Numbered from the stretch's first letter, positions 1 to 8,374 are shown. The stretch: 37,362 nucleotides of DNA from Pseudomonas sp. C2B4 (GCF_013359695.1 NZ_JABFMU010000060.1:1-37362), one strand, 5' to 3'. Notes: a model not told the origin generated them from the letters alone. Translations and numbers: made by a program.

Positions 1-114
1 TCTTTTTCAACTCCCTTTCGGCTTCGATGACCTGAAGCAACTCACTGTCGAAAACCTCGTAACTCATTGTTTATCAAGGAGTTTTCCGTTTCGACTGCGC
101 CGGAAGTGGGGCGA

Positions 115-142
115 ATTATAGACATCTGAAATCTGCCGTCAA
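115..142 (-). promoter_or_regulatory. Strong sigma-70 promoter, probably of an rRNA operon to the left
   Basis: Read on the minus strand, TTGACG (137-142) is followed by a 16-base spacer and a perfect TATAAT (115-120). A C-rich discriminator (TCGCCCC) comes next, which is typical of stable-RNA promoters under stringent control. The sequence from the promoter to base 1 has no convincing gene, and its run of bases ending in GAGTTGAAAAAGA resembles, from memory, the leader found before Pseudomonas 16S rRNA. The promoter elements are seen; the rRNA assignment is inference. Confidence 0.55.
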
Positions 143-192
143 CACCTAATTTCATAAATCTGTCATATAGGTCAAAAAAGCCCCAGAAACGC

Positions 193-220
193 GAAGGCCG
201 GCCTATAAAGGCCGGCCTTC
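193..220 (-). terminator. Rho-independent terminator of the mmsA transcript
   Basis: An 11-base perfect stem (GAAGGCCGGCC, 193-203, with GGCCGGCCTTC, 210-220) encloses a 6-base loop. On the minus strand it lies 11 bases past the mmsA stop and is followed within about 15 bases by a T tract (complement of 174-179). It probably insulates the gene from the divergently placed stable-RNA promoter. Confidence 0.75.
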
Positions 221-231
221 TTCCCTTCTAC

Positions 232-1725
232 TTACAAGCTAGGGAATGCGAACTGCGAAGCTTCATGGCTCGCGCGCTGCGGCCAGCGCTGAGTGATGGC
301 CTTGCGACGGGTGTAGAAACGCACGCCATCCGGACCGTAAGCATGCAGATCGCCAAACAGCGAGCGCTTCCAACCGCCAAAGCTGTGATAGGCCACCGGT
401 ACCGGCAACGGTACGTTGACACCCACCATGCCGACCTCGATCTCATCGCAGAACAACCGTGCCGCTTCGCCGTCACGGGTGAAGATGCAGGTGCCGTTGC
501 CATACTCGTGATCGTTGATCAGTTGCATCGCCTCTTCCAGGCTGTTGACCCGGACGACGCACAGTACCGGCCCGAAGATCTCTTCTTTATAGATGCGCAT
601 TTCCGGGGTGACGTTGTCGAACAGGCAGCCACCGAGGAAGAAGCCGTTCTCATGACCGGCCACGCTCAGACCACGACCGTCCACCACAAGGGTCGCACCT
701 GCCGCCACGCCGTCTTCGACATAACCGCTGACCTTGTCGCGCGCCTGACCGGTGACCAGAGGCCCCATGTCCAGACCGCACGAAGTACCTGCGCCGATTT
801 TCAGCGCCTTGATTTGCGGCGTCAGCTTGGCCACCAGTGCGTCGGCAACCTGGTCACCCACGCAGACCGCCACCGAGATCGCCATGCAGCGCTCCCCGCA
901 GGAACCGTAAGCTGCACCCATCAAAGCGCTGACGGCGTTATCCAGATCCGCATCCGGCATCAGCACCGCATGGTTTTTCGCCCCGCCCAGTGCCTGGACA
1001 CGCTTTCCGCGCTTGGTGCCTTCGGCGTAGATGTATTCGGCAATCGGCGTCGACCCCACGAAGCTCAGCGCCTTGACTTCCGGCGCTTCGATCAACGCGT
1101 CCACGGCAGCCTTGTCACCGTGGACCACGCTCAGTACGCCTTTAGGTAGACCGGCTTCCAGCAGCAGTTGCGCGATCAGCAATGTCGAGCTTGGGTCACG
1201 CTCGGATGGCTTGAGGATGAAGCAGTTGCCGCAAACAATCGCCAGCGGATACATCCACAGCGGCACCATGGCCGGGAAGTTGAACGGTGTAATACCGGCC
1301 ACTACGCCCAGCGGCTGGAAGTCCGACCAGGCATCGATGTTCGGGCCGACGTTGCGGCTGTATTCGCCCTTGAGGATTTCCGGTGCCGCGCAAGCGAACT
1401 CGACGTTCTCGATACCGCGCTTCAGTTCACCGGCAGCGTCTTCCAGGGTCTTGCCGTGTTCTTCGCTGATCAGTTGGGCAATACGCGCTTCGTTCTGCTC
1501 CAGCAATTGCTTGAAGCGAAACATCACCTGGGCACGCTTGGCCGCAGGCGTGTTGCGCCAGGCAGGGAACGCGGCTTTGGCTGCATCAATGGCTTGTTGA
1601 ATGGTTTCACGGCTGGCCAATGGCAGTTTGTGGATCGCCTGGCCGGTGGACGGGTTGAACACGTCGACGCTACGACCGGTTTCGGTGACCAGTTCACCAT
1701 TGATCAAATGCGGAATAACGCTCAT
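232..1725 (-). CDS. mmsA: CoA-acylating methylmalonate/malonate semialdehyde dehydrogenase
   Basis: This 497-residue enzyme belongs to the aldehyde dehydrogenase superfamily. The family oxidises malonate or methylmalonate semialdehyde with NAD+ and CoA to acetyl-CoA or propionyl-CoA. The family motifs are present: ITPFNFPAMVPLW near residue 146, FVGSTPIAEYIY near 222, and the catalytic cysteine C280 in SCGERCMAIS. The open frame extends 10 codons upstream. The ATG at 1725 is preferred because CAGGAGCT lies just ahead of it. It is downstream of the beta-alanine aminotransferase on the same strand (63-base gap), so its likely substrate here is malonate semialdehyde made by that enzyme. This is the role of BauC in P. 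aeruginosa. Valine and inositol catabolism (MmsA, IolA) are alternatives for the same family. Confidence 0.93.
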   Translation of the reverse strand: MSVIPHLINGELVTETGRSVDVFNPSTGQAIHKLPLASRETIQQAIDAAKAAFPAWRNTPAAKRAQVMFRFKQLLEQNEARIAQLISEEHGKTLEDAAGELKRGIENVEFACAAPEILKGEYSRNVGPNIDAWSDFQPLGVVAGITPFNFPAMVPLWMYPLAIVCGNCFILKPSERDPSSTLLIAQLLLEAGLPKGVLSVVHGDKAAVDALIEAPEVKALSFVGSTPIAEYIYAEGTKRGKRVQALGGAKNHAVLMPDADLDNAVSALMGAAYGSCGERCMAISVAVCVGDQVADALVAKLTPQIKALKIGAGTSCGLDMGPLVTGQARDKVSGYVEDGVAAGATLVVDGRGLSVAGHENGFFLGGCLFDNVTPEMRIYKEEIFGPVLCVVRVNSLEEAMQLINDHEYGNGTCIFTRDGEAARLFCDEIEVGMVGVNVPLPVPVAYHSFGGWKRSLFGDLHAYGPDGVRFYTRRKAITQRWPQRASHEASQFAFPSL

Positions 1726-1750
1726 GGAAGCTCCTGAAAAGTTGTCCACA

Positions 1751-1770
1751 GGCACCCGTTGACGGGTGCC
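1751..1770 (-). promoter_or_regulatory. Intercistronic hairpin between bauA and mmsA
   Basis: A perfect 8-base stem (GGCACCCG / CGGGTGCC) with a 4-base loop lies between the bauA stop and the mmsA ribosome site. No T run follows on the minus strand, so it is not a standard terminator. It more likely marks an RNA-stability or processing site in a shared transcript, or a weak terminator that lowers mmsA expression. Confidence 0.5.
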
Positions 1771-1788
1771 CCTATATAGAAGGAGAAA

Positions 1789-3138
1789 TCAGTCGATCTT
1801 GCTCAGCACTTCGCCGACCGCGTCAAACAGACGATCAAGGTCTTGCGGCTTGCTGTTGAAGGTTGGGCCGAACTGCAGGGTGTCGCCGCCGAAGCGCACG
1901 TAGAATCCGGCTTTCCACAGCGCCATGCCCGCCTCGAATGGACGCACGATGGCATCGCCATCACGCGGTGCGATCTGGATGGCACCGGCCAGGCCGTAGT
2001 TGCGGATGTCGATGATGTTTTTCGTGCCTTTCAGGCCGTGCAGTGCATTTTCGAAATGCGGCGCGACTTCGGCCACGCTCTGCACCAGGTTTTCCTTTTG
2101 CAGCAGGTCGAGTGCTGCCAGGCCCGCGGCGCACGCCACCGGGTGGGCGGAATAGGTGTAACCGTGAGGGAATTCCACCGCGTACTCAGGCGTCGCCTGG
2201 TTCATGAAGGTCTGGTAGATCTCGGAGCTGGCAATTACCGCGCCCATCGGGATCGCACCGTTGGTGACTTGCTTGGCGATACACATCAAGTCCGGGGTCA
2301 CACCAAAGGTGGTAGCACCGAACATAGTGCCAGTACGGCCGAAACCGGTGATCACTTCGTCGAACACCAGCAGGATGTTGTGCTGATCGCAGATCTCGCG
2401 CAGACGCTTGAGGTAGCCCTGTGGCGGAACCAGCACGCCAGCGGAACCGGCCAATGGCTCGACGAACACGGCGGCGATGTTGGAAGCATCGTGCAGTTCG
2501 ATCAACTTGAGCAGCTCATCGGCGAGAGCGATGCCGCCCTGCTCCGGCATGCCACGGGAGTAGGCATTGCTCGCCAGCAGCGTGTGCGGCAGGTGATCGA
2601 CGTCCATCATCGCCTGGCCGAACAGTTTGCGGTTGCCATTGACGCCGCCCAGGCTGGTACCGGCGATGTTCACCCCATGGTAGCCACGGGCACGACCGAT
2701 CATTTTGGTCTTGGTCGACTGGCCTTTCAGGCGCCAGTAAGCACGCACCATCTTCACCGCGGTGTCGGCGCACTCGGAGCCGGAGTCGGTGAAGAACACG
2801 TGGTTCAGGTTGCCCGGCGTCAAGTCGGTAATTTTTTCCGCCAACTGGAACGACAGCGGGTGACCGTACTGGAAGCCTGGCGAGTAATCGAGGGTGCCCA
2901 GTTGCTTGGCGACCGCTTCCTGGATTTCCTTGCGGGTGTGACCGGCACCGCAGGTCCACAGACCGGACAGCGAGTCATAGACTTTGCGGCCCTTGTCGTC
3001 GATCAGCCAGCTGCCTTCGGCGCCCACGATCAGACGTGGATCGCGCTGGAAGTTGCGGTTGGCGGTGTACGGCATCCAGTGCGCATCGAGCTTGAGCTGG
3101 CTGGCCAGAGAAGTCGGGGCGTTTTCAGGCAAGTTCAT
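1789..3138 (-). CDS. bauA: Beta-alanine (omega-amino acid):pyruvate aminotransferase
   Basis: This 449-residue class III PLP aminotransferase transfers the amino group of beta-alanine to pyruvate, giving malonate semialdehyde and alanine. Visible landmarks are the substrate-side WMPYTANRNF (21-30), the PLP phosphate contact DSGSECADTA (118-127), the PLP-nitrogen aspartate in VFDEVITGFGRTG (D260) and the Schiff-base lysine K289 in CIAKQVTNGAIPMG. The length fits the omega-amino acid:pyruvate aminotransferase subfamily. The gene is first of the unit with mmsA, and a LysR gene is divergent upstream, matching the bauA-bauR arrangement of P. aeruginosa. Beta-alanine arises from pyrimidine and polyamine breakdown. 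Confidence 0.93.
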   Translation of the reverse strand: MNLPENAPTSLASQLKLDAHWMPYTANRNFQRDPRLIVGAEGSWLIDDKGRKVYDSLSGLWTCGAGHTRKEIQEAVAKQLGTLDYSPGFQYGHPLSFQLAEKITDLTPGNLNHVFFTDSGSECADTAVKMVRAYWRLKGQSTKTKMIGRARGYHGVNIAGTSLGGVNGNRKLFGQAMMDVDHLPHTLLASNAYSRGMPEQGGIALADELLKLIELHDASNIAAVFVEPLAGSAGVLVPPQGYLKRLREICDQHNILLVFDEVITGFGRTGTMFGATTFGVTPDLMCIAKQVTNGAIPMGAVIASSEIYQTFMNQATPEYAVEFPHGYTYSAHPVACAAGLAALDLLQKENLVQSVAEVAPHFENALHGLKGTKNIIDIRNYGLAGAIQIAPRDGDAIVRPFEAGMALWKAGFYVRFGGDTLQFGPTFNSKPQDLDRLFDAVGEVLSKID

Positions 3139-3212
3139 GGGGAAAAACCTCGCAAGGCAATAAGCGGCGTAGGGATTGAAAAGCGTAGTTGCAGCTAAGT
3201 TGCCACGGAGAT

Positions 3213-3234
3213 AAAGTCGGTGAAATCCAACTTT
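3213..3234. promoter_or_regulatory. Candidate BauR (LysR-type) operator
   Basis: The 139-base gap between divergent bauA and the LysR gene contains an inverted repeat, AAAGT (3213-3217) and ACTTT (3230-3234), separated by 12 bases. Location and half-site spacing fit a LysR regulator binding site. Binding is inferred. Confidence 0.4.
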
Positions 3235-3277
3235 TGTAACCTTCAGTCAGCCATTGACTAAACTATCGAGTAAGAAC

Positions 3278-4198
3278 ATGAGCAGCCGCCGCCCCGACCC
3301 ACTGGCGCAAGTCAGCGACTTCGACATACGCCTGCTGCGGATCTTTCGCAGTGTGGTCGAATGCGGTGGTTTCTCCGCGGCCGAAAGCGTGCTCGGCATT
3401 GGTCGCTCCGCGATCAGCCAACAAATGAGCGATCTGGAACAGCGTCTCGGCTTGCGTCTGTGCCAGCGTGGCCGCGCCGGTTTTTCCCTGACAGAAGAAG
3501 GTCGCGAGGTTTATCAATCGGCTTTGCAGCTATTAAGTGCGCTGGAAAGTTTCCGTACCGAAGTCAACGGCCTGCACCAGCACTTGCGCGGCGAATTGAC
3601 CATCGGCCTGACCGACAACCTGGTCACCCTGCCCCACATGCGCATTACCCACGCCCTGGCACAACTCAAGGAACGTGGCCCGGACGTGCAGATTCAGATC
3701 CGCATGATCCCGCCCAACGAAGTGGAGCAAGGCGTGCTCGACGGTCGCCTGCATGTCGGCGTGGTGCCGCAGGCCAGCGCCCTGTCCGGGCTGGAATATC
3801 AACCGCTCTACAGCGAACGCTCACTGCTGTATTGCGCGGTTGGCCACCCGCTGTTTTATGTCGATGACAAACAGTTGGATGATGCGCGCCTCAACAGCCA
3901 GGACGCCATTGCTCCGACCTTCCGTTTGCCGGCGGAAATCCAGGCCCATTACCAGGTGCTCAATTGCACCGCCAGCGCCTCGGACCGCGAAGGCATGGCG
4001 TTCCTGATTCTCACCGGGCGTTACATCGGTTACCTGCCGGATCACTACGCCAGTCTTTGGGTTCAGCAAGGCCGCTTGCGTGCGCTGAAACCAAAAACGC
4101 GCTTCTATGACTTGAGCCTCGCCTCGGTCACGCGCAAGGGCCGTCGGCCACATTTGGTACTGGAAAGCTTTCTGGAGAGCCTGGCGGCGACGCGATAG
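3278..4198 (+). CDS. bauR: LysR-family regulator of beta-alanine catabolism (BauR-like)
   Basis: This is a 306-residue LysR-type regulator. An N-terminal winged helix (about residues 13-72, with GGFSAAESVLGIGRSAISQQ) is followed by a periplasmic-binding-protein-like effector domain (about 95-300). A TTG eight codons upstream (3254) would also open the frame. The ATG at 3278 is chosen because GAGTAAG precedes it and the extra residues lie outside the family domain. It is divergent from bauA, as bauR is in P. aeruginosa, where BauR activates bau genes in response to beta-alanine. The family call is firm; the effector is inferred from position. Confidence 0.85.
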   Translation: MSSRRPDPLAQVSDFDIRLLRIFRSVVECGGFSAAESVLGIGRSAISQQMSDLEQRLGLRLCQRGRAGFSLTEEGREVYQSALQLLSALESFRTEVNGLHQHLRGELTIGLTDNLVTLPHMRITHALAQLKERGPDVQIQIRMIPPNEVEQGVLDGRLHVGVVPQASALSGLEYQPLYSERSLLYCAVGHPLFYVDDKQLDDARLNSQDAIAPTFRLPAEIQAHYQVLNCTASASDREGMAFLILTGRYIGYLPDHYASLWVQQGRLRALKPKTRFYDLSLASVTRKGRRPHLVLESFLESLAATR

Positions 4199-4298
4199 CC
4201 CACTGCGTCGAAGGTTTTATCCCGCGGGGTCTTGTTTGAAACCCGAGGGTGCGATATCAACGCAATGGCCCGCCCCACCCACCTGATCGGAAGCGCCC

Positions 4299-4949
4299 AT
4301 GACCTTTGAAGTCCCCGCTCACGGCGGCAAACCTGCCAGCCGCATTCGTCAGAAGAACGAAGAGACCATCATCAAAGCCGCCGAAGACGAATTCGCCCGT
4401 CATGGGTTCAAAGGCACCAGCATGAACACCATCGCCCTGAATGCCGGATTGCCAAAAGCAAACCTGCATTACTACTTCACCAACAAACTCGGTTTGTACG
4501 TGGCGGTGTTGAGCAATATCCTTCAATTGTGGGACAGCACCTTCAATACGCTGACGGCCGAAGATGATCCGGCCGAAGCCTTGACCCGCTACATCCGCGC
4601 CAAAATGGAATTTTCCCGTCGTCAGCCGCAAGCCTCGCGGGTCTTCGCCATGGAGGTCATCAGCGGTGGCGAATGCCTGACCGAGTATTTCAACCAGGAC
4701 TACCGCACGTGGTTCCAGGGCCGAGCCTCGGTGTTTCAAGCCTGGATTGATGCCGGCAAGATGGATCCGGTCGATCCGGTTAACCTGATCTTTCTGTTGT
4801 GGGGCAGCACCCAGCATTACGCTGACTTCGCCACCCAGATTTGCCGTGTCAGCGGACGCGCCAAGTTGACCAAGCAGGATATGGAAGACGCCGGCAACAA
4901 CCTGATCCGTATCATTCTCAAGGGCTGCGGCCTGACACCAACGATTTAA
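4299..4949 (+). CDS. TetR-family regulator, RutR-like
   Basis: This 216-residue repressor has an N-terminal TetR helix-turn-helix (about 22-70, ending in NLHYYFTNKLGLYVAVL). Its C-terminal ligand domain closely parallels E. coli RutR: PQASRVFAMEVISGG and LIFLLWGSTQHYADFATQ correspond to RutR segments. RutR senses uracil or thymine and controls pyrimidine use, which would fit the neighbouring beta-alanine genes because beta-alanine is a uracil breakdown product. The target genes are not adjacent here, so its regulon is unknown. GGAAG precedes the ATG. The next gene starts 7 bases after the stop, suggesting co-transcription. Confidence 0.82.
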   Translation: MTFEVPAHGGKPASRIRQKNEETIIKAAEDEFARHGFKGTSMNTIALNAGLPKANLHYYFTNKLGLYVAVLSNILQLWDSTFNTLTAEDDPAEALTRYIRAKMEFSRRQPQASRVFAMEVISGGECLTEYFNQDYRTWFQGRASVFQAWIDAGKMDPVDPVNLIFLLWGSTQHYADFATQICRVSGRAKLTKQDMEDAGNNLIRIILKGCGLTPTI

Positions 4950-4956
4950 GACTTTT

Positions 4957-5538
4957 ATGCCTTTTACCCTCAGCGACTTTTGCGAATACCGCGAAGAGAT
5001 TCGAAAAAGCCGCTTCATTACCTTCGCCGCGCCAATCACCAGTCCCGCTGAAGCCCAGGCATTCATCGAGCAGCACAGTGACCTGAACGCCACGCACAAT
5101 TGCTGGGCGTGGAAGCTCGGCGCCCAATATCGCAGCACCGATGACGGTGAGCCTGGCGGCACCGCGGGCCGACCGATTCTGGCGGCGATCGAGGCGCAGG
5201 ATTGCGATCAGGTCGCGGTGCTGGTGATTCGCTGGTATGGCGGCATCCAACTGGGCACCGGCGGACTCGCGCGGGCCTATGGCGGTGGCGCCAACAAATG
5301 CCTGCAAGCGGCGCCCAAGATCGAACTGATCAGCCGGGTGCCATTGCGTTGCGCCTGCACGTTCAGTGAACTGGCCCTGGTGAAATTGCGAGTCGCCGAC
5401 ATCGGTGGGCTGGTGGTGCAAGAAGACTTCACCGCCAATGGCGTCGAATTGCAGTTGGCGGTGGGTGAAACGCATATTGAATTGCTGCAAAAGCAGCTGG
5501 CTGATTTGAGCCGTGGGCGCATTCTATTGCAGCGTTGA
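4957..5538 (+). CDS. YigZ/IMPACT-family protein
   Basis: This 193-residue protein of the UPF0029 (IMPACT/YigZ) family carries the signature DDGEPGGTAGRPIL near residues 63-76 and IRWYGGIQLGTGGLARAYGG near 91-110. A second, smaller alpha/beta domain follows from about 125. Eukaryotic IMPACT regulates the Gcn2 kinase; the bacterial role is not settled, though translation-related functions have been suggested. It begins 7 bases after the TetR gene and its stop codon lies inside the loop of a terminator. Confidence 0.85.
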   Translation: MPFTLSDFCEYREEIRKSRFITFAAPITSPAEAQAFIEQHSDLNATHNCWAWKLGAQYRSTDDGEPGGTAGRPILAAIEAQDCDQVAVLVIRWYGGIQLGTGGLARAYGGGANKCLQAAPKIELISRVPLRCACTFSELALVKLRVADIGGLVVQEDFTANGVELQLAVGETHIELLQKQLADLSRGRILLQR

Positions 5539-5552
5539 GGCTGCAATTTTTT
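5527..5552 (+). terminator. Rho-independent terminator overlapping the yigZ stop
   Basis: A perfect 7-base stem (TTGCAGC, 5527-5533; GCTGCAA, 5540-5546) is followed directly by six T residues. The TGA stop codon (5536-5538) is in the loop, so terminating ribosomes would cover the hairpin. Confidence 0.85.
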
Positions 5553-5609
5553 GGGGCACTCACCTTTTCCATGCACTCGACAGTTGCCCACATCTGCTGT
5601 GTACCCGAC

Positions 5610-5619
5610 TGTGGATAAC
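5610..5619 (-). promoter_or_regulatory. DnaA box
   Basis: This is a perfect match to the 9-base consensus TTATCCACA on the minus strand (TGTGGATAAC as read). A second copy lies about 200 bases downstream. Confidence 0.55.
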
Positions 5620-5811
5620 CTGAGTACATACCGCTGCAACCCTTCTGTCATGCGGCTTTGCGGCCTTTGCTCACTTTTCGTCCAAAACACCATAAAAAAT
5701 ACAAAATCCACGTAAAAACATATACTTAGATTGGTTTATCACCTTTAGAAGATAGCCGCCCCGTGCTTATGCCCGACGTTTGCGCTTGCGCACAAATACT
5801 GTGGAGCAATC

Positions 5812-5821
5812 TGTGGATAAC
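5812..5821 (-). promoter_or_regulatory. DnaA box
   Basis: This is a perfect DnaA consensus on the minus strand, in the same orientation as the copy at 5610. A half-similar TGTGGAGCAA stands 12 bases ahead of it. Confidence 0.55.
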
Positions 5822-6058
5822 CCGTTCATTCCTGTCGCGGCCCCATGCCGGGCATGGCTCGCGCCAGACTGTTCATTTTTTGACCAATAACAGCACGCAA
5901 ATAGTGGCGCCTGATGATCGGCTTCGCCCTCAAGTGGTGCCGGTCTACTTTCGAATGACCCAACAATGGACTCGACGCCTCGCACCCGGCGTTGCAGCAT
6001 AGGTCCCGCCAACGCTGTCCATTGAATCTGTGATCCTCATTTACTAAGGAAGCCACAC

Positions 6059-6745
6059 ATGTCCAAGGCAAAAACCGCACTCATTATCGGCGCCTCCCGG
6101 GGGCTGGGCCTCGGCCTGGTCAAAACCCTGCTGGCCGATGGTTGGCAAGTGACCGCCACCGTGCGTAATCCGCAAAATGCCCAAGCCTTGCAGGCGTTGG
6201 GCAAGGTGCGGATCGAGAAACTCGACATGGATGATCAGCAAGCCGTGATCGACTTGAGCCAGCAACTCAAGGGTGAAGTGTTCGACTTGCTGTTCGTGAA
6301 TGCCGGGGTCAAGGGGCCGGACGTACAAACACCCGGCGGCGCGACGCTGGCCGAGGTCGGGCAACTGTTTTTCACCAACGCCGTAGCCCCTATCAACCTG
6401 GCCCAGCGCTTCGTTGGGCAGATCCGTCCAGAGACCGGTGTACTGGCATTCATGAGTTCGGTGCTCGGCAGCGTGACCATGCCCGACGCACCGGAACTGG
6501 CGCTGTACAAGGCCAGCAAGGCCGCGCTGAACTCCATGACCAACAGCTTCGTCACACAACTGGGCGAACAGAAACTCACCGTGCTGTCGCTGCATCCCGG
6601 CTGGGTGAAAACCGACATGGGCGGCGAAGGCGCCGATATCGACGTGGAAACCAGTACTCGCGGGTTGGTTGATCAGGTCAATGCGTATGTCGGCAAGGGT
6701 GGTCATCATTTTGTGAATTACCGGGGTGAGACCATTCCCTGGTAA
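6059..6745 (+). CDS. Short-chain dehydrogenase/reductase (CsgA/C-factor-like)
   Basis: This 228-residue cytosolic classical SDR has the NAD(P)-binding GASRGLGLG (11-19), the NAG motif (81-83), a serine in the FMSSVLGS segment (about 133-138), and the catalytic Y150 and K154 in YKASK. Family members reduce or oxidise small carbonyl or alcohol substrates. The overall look is that of the short C-factor type, and the substrate cannot be read from sequence. AAGGAAG lies just ahead of the ATG. A REPIN directly follows the gene, so it is probably a single-gene transcript. Confidence 0.85.
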   Translation: MSKAKTALIIGASRGLGLGLVKTLLADGWQVTATVRNPQNAQALQALGKVRIEKLDMDDQQAVIDLSQQLKGEVFDLLFVNAGVKGPDVQTPGGATLAEVGQLFFTNAVAPINLAQRFVGQIRPETGVLAFMSSVLGSVTMPDAPELALYKASKAALNSMTNSFVTQLGEQKLTVLSLHPGWVKTDMGGEGADIDVETSTRGLVDQVNAYVGKGGHHFVNYRGETIPW

Positions 6746-6758
6746 GCCCTGATTCCTT

Positions 6759-6848
6759 TGTGGGAGCGAGCCTGCTCGCGAAGACGGTGTGTCATTTGGC
6801 ATTGATGTTGAATGTTAAGGCTCCTTCGCGAGCAGGCTCGCTCCCACA
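6759..6848. repeat. REPIN (inverted pair of REP elements)
   Basis: TGTGGGAGCGAGCCTGCTCG and its inverse flank a spacer of about 40 bases. The pair lies between the SDR gene and the 8-oxoguanine deaminase gene. The same palindrome recurs at ten other places in the window. Confidence 0.9.
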
Positions 6849-7015
6849 AGGGTTCATTCCACAAAGGGTTCCTCGCTGTCCTGTCGGGTCGGGCTTGCCC
6901 GTAACGCCATTTTGTTCGACACTTCGCACCTCGCCTCCCCGGCGACCCTGGATCAGCAGACAGGGCAACACTGAGCTGGCAACCCTGAACCCAACTTTCA
7001 GAGGAGCCGGCCAAC

Positions 7016-8374
7016 ATGCCTGCGACCCGTACCTGGTTAAAAAATCCCCTCGCCATTTTCACGGCCAACGGTCTCGATGCCCGTGGCGGCCTGGTGCTGC
7101 AAGATGGAGTGATCGTCGAAGTGCTCGGCGCAGGCCAGCAACCGTCCGCACCCTGTGGACAAGTCTTCGATGCCCGCGAGCACGTGATCCTGCCAGGGCT
7201 GATCAATACCCATCACCACTTCTATCAAACCCTGACCCGCGCCTGGGCGCCGGTGGTCAACCAGCCGTTGTTCCCGTGGCTGAAGACCTTGTACCCGGTC
7301 TGGGCGCGCCTCACCCCTGAAAAACTGGCCCTCGCCACTAAAGTCGCGCTGGCCGAGTTGTTGCTGTCCGGCTGCACCACCGCTGCTGATCACCATTACC
7401 TGTTCCCCGATGGTTTGGAAAACGCCATCGACGTACAAGTCGAGAGTGTTCGCGAACTGGGCATGCGCGCCATGTTGACCCGCGGCTCGATGAGCCTCGG
7501 CGAGAAGGACGGTGGCCTGCCGCCGCAGCAGACCGTGCAGGAAGGGCAGGTGATCCTCGACGACAGTCAGCGCTTGATCGCCGAGTACCACCAGCGCGGT
7601 GACGGCGCGCAAATCCAGATTGCCCTGGCGCCCTGCTCGCCGTTTTCGGTGACGCCAGAAATCATGTCCGCCAGTGCCGAACTGGCGAACAAACTCGATG
7701 TGCGCCTGCACACGCACCTGGCCGAAACCCTCGACGAAGAAGACTTTTGCCTGCAACGCTTCGGTCTGCGCACCGTGGATTATCTGGACAGCGTCGGTTG
7801 GCTCGGCCCGCGCACCTGGCTGGCCCACGGCATTCACTTCAACCCGGATGAAATCGCCCGCCTCGGCGCCGCCGGCACCGGAATCTGCCATTGCCCAAGC
7901 TCGAACATGCGCCTGGCTTCCGGTATCTGTCCGAGCATCGAACTGACCGACGCCGGGGCGCCGCTGGGCCTGGGCGTGGACGGCTCGGCTTCCAACGACG
8001 CATCGAACATGATCCTTGAAGCGCGGCAGGCTTTGTACATCCAGCGCCTGCGTTACGGTGCCGAGAAGATCACCCCGGAACGTGTGCTGGGTTGGGCCAC
8101 CCGAGGTTCGGCGCAGTTGCTCGGTCGCACCGATATCGGTGAACTCGCGGTGGGCAAACAGGCTGACCTGGCTTTGTTCAAACTCGATGAGCTGCGTTTC
8201 TCCGGCAGCCATGACCCGGTGTCGGCGCTGCTGTTGTGCGGTGCGGACCGCGCGGATCGGGTGATGGTGGGTGGCAAGTGGCGAGTGATTGACGGGCAGG
8301 TTGAAGGGTTGGACCTGAAGGGCTTGATTGCCGATCACAGCCAGGCGGCTCGGCAGTTGATCGCAGGCACCTGA
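7016..8374 (+). CDS. 8-oxoguanine deaminase
   Basis: This 452-residue metal-dependent amidohydrolase of the AtzA/TrzN-like group carries the expected metal ligands: the HxH of INTHHHFYQTL (H66, H68), H232 in HTHLAETLDEE, H271 in WLAHGIHF and D322 in GVDGSASND. The length and these motifs match the Pseudomonas 8-oxoguanine deaminase characterised from P. aeruginosa PA0142. That enzyme hydrolyses 8-oxoguanine to urate and ammonia. AGAGGAG precedes the start. A nearby adenine deaminase gene supports a purine-base role. Related guanine or hydroxyatrazine-type deaminases are the main alternatives. Confidence 0.88.
   Translation: MPATRTWLKNPLAIFTANGLDARGGLVLQDGVIVEVLGAGQQPSAPCGQVFDAREHVILPGLINTHHHFYQTLTRAWAPVVNQPLFPWLKTLYPVWARLTPEKLALATKVALAELLLSGCTTAADHHYLFPDGLENAIDVQVESVRELGMRAMLTRGSMSLGEKDGGLPPQQTVQEGQVILDDSQRLIAEYHQRGDGAQIQIALAPCSPFSVTPEIMSASAELANKLDVRLHTHLAETLDEEDFCLQRFGLRTVDYLDSVGWLGPRTWLAHGIHFNPDEIARLGAAGTGICHCPSSNMRLASGICPSIELTDAGAPLGLGVDGSASNDASNMILEARQALYIQRLRYGAEKITPERVLGWATRGSAQLLGRTDIGELAVGKQADLALFKLDELRFSGSHDPVSALLLCGADRADRVMVGGKWRVIDGQVEGLDLKGLIADHSQAARQLIAGT

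Larger units (their letters stand above)
5553..6058. other. 506-base intergenic region with two DnaA boxes and an AT-rich stretch
   Basis: No believable gene is seen here. The region holds two perfect DnaA boxes (TGTGGATAAC at 5610-5619 and 5812-5821). There is a markedly AT-rich tract at about 5690-5755, unlike the surrounding DNA, and a small hairpin (CCATGC / GCATGG, 5843-5857). The last bases contain AAGGAAG, the ribosome site of the following SDR gene. A 79-codon open frame (5763-6002) lacks a ribosome site and resembles no protein I know. Confidence 0.6.

Noticed and set aside
1..67. Partial minus-strand open frame starting MSYEVFDSEL
   Set aside because: It has no ribosome site, a stop codon directly upstream, and lies just after a stable-RNA type promoter. 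It is more likely untranslated leader of an rRNA operon.
5763..6002. 79-codon open frame in the yigZ-SDR gap
   Set aside because: No ribosome site, no domain, and it spans a DnaA box and a hairpin. Composition is not that of a typical gene here.
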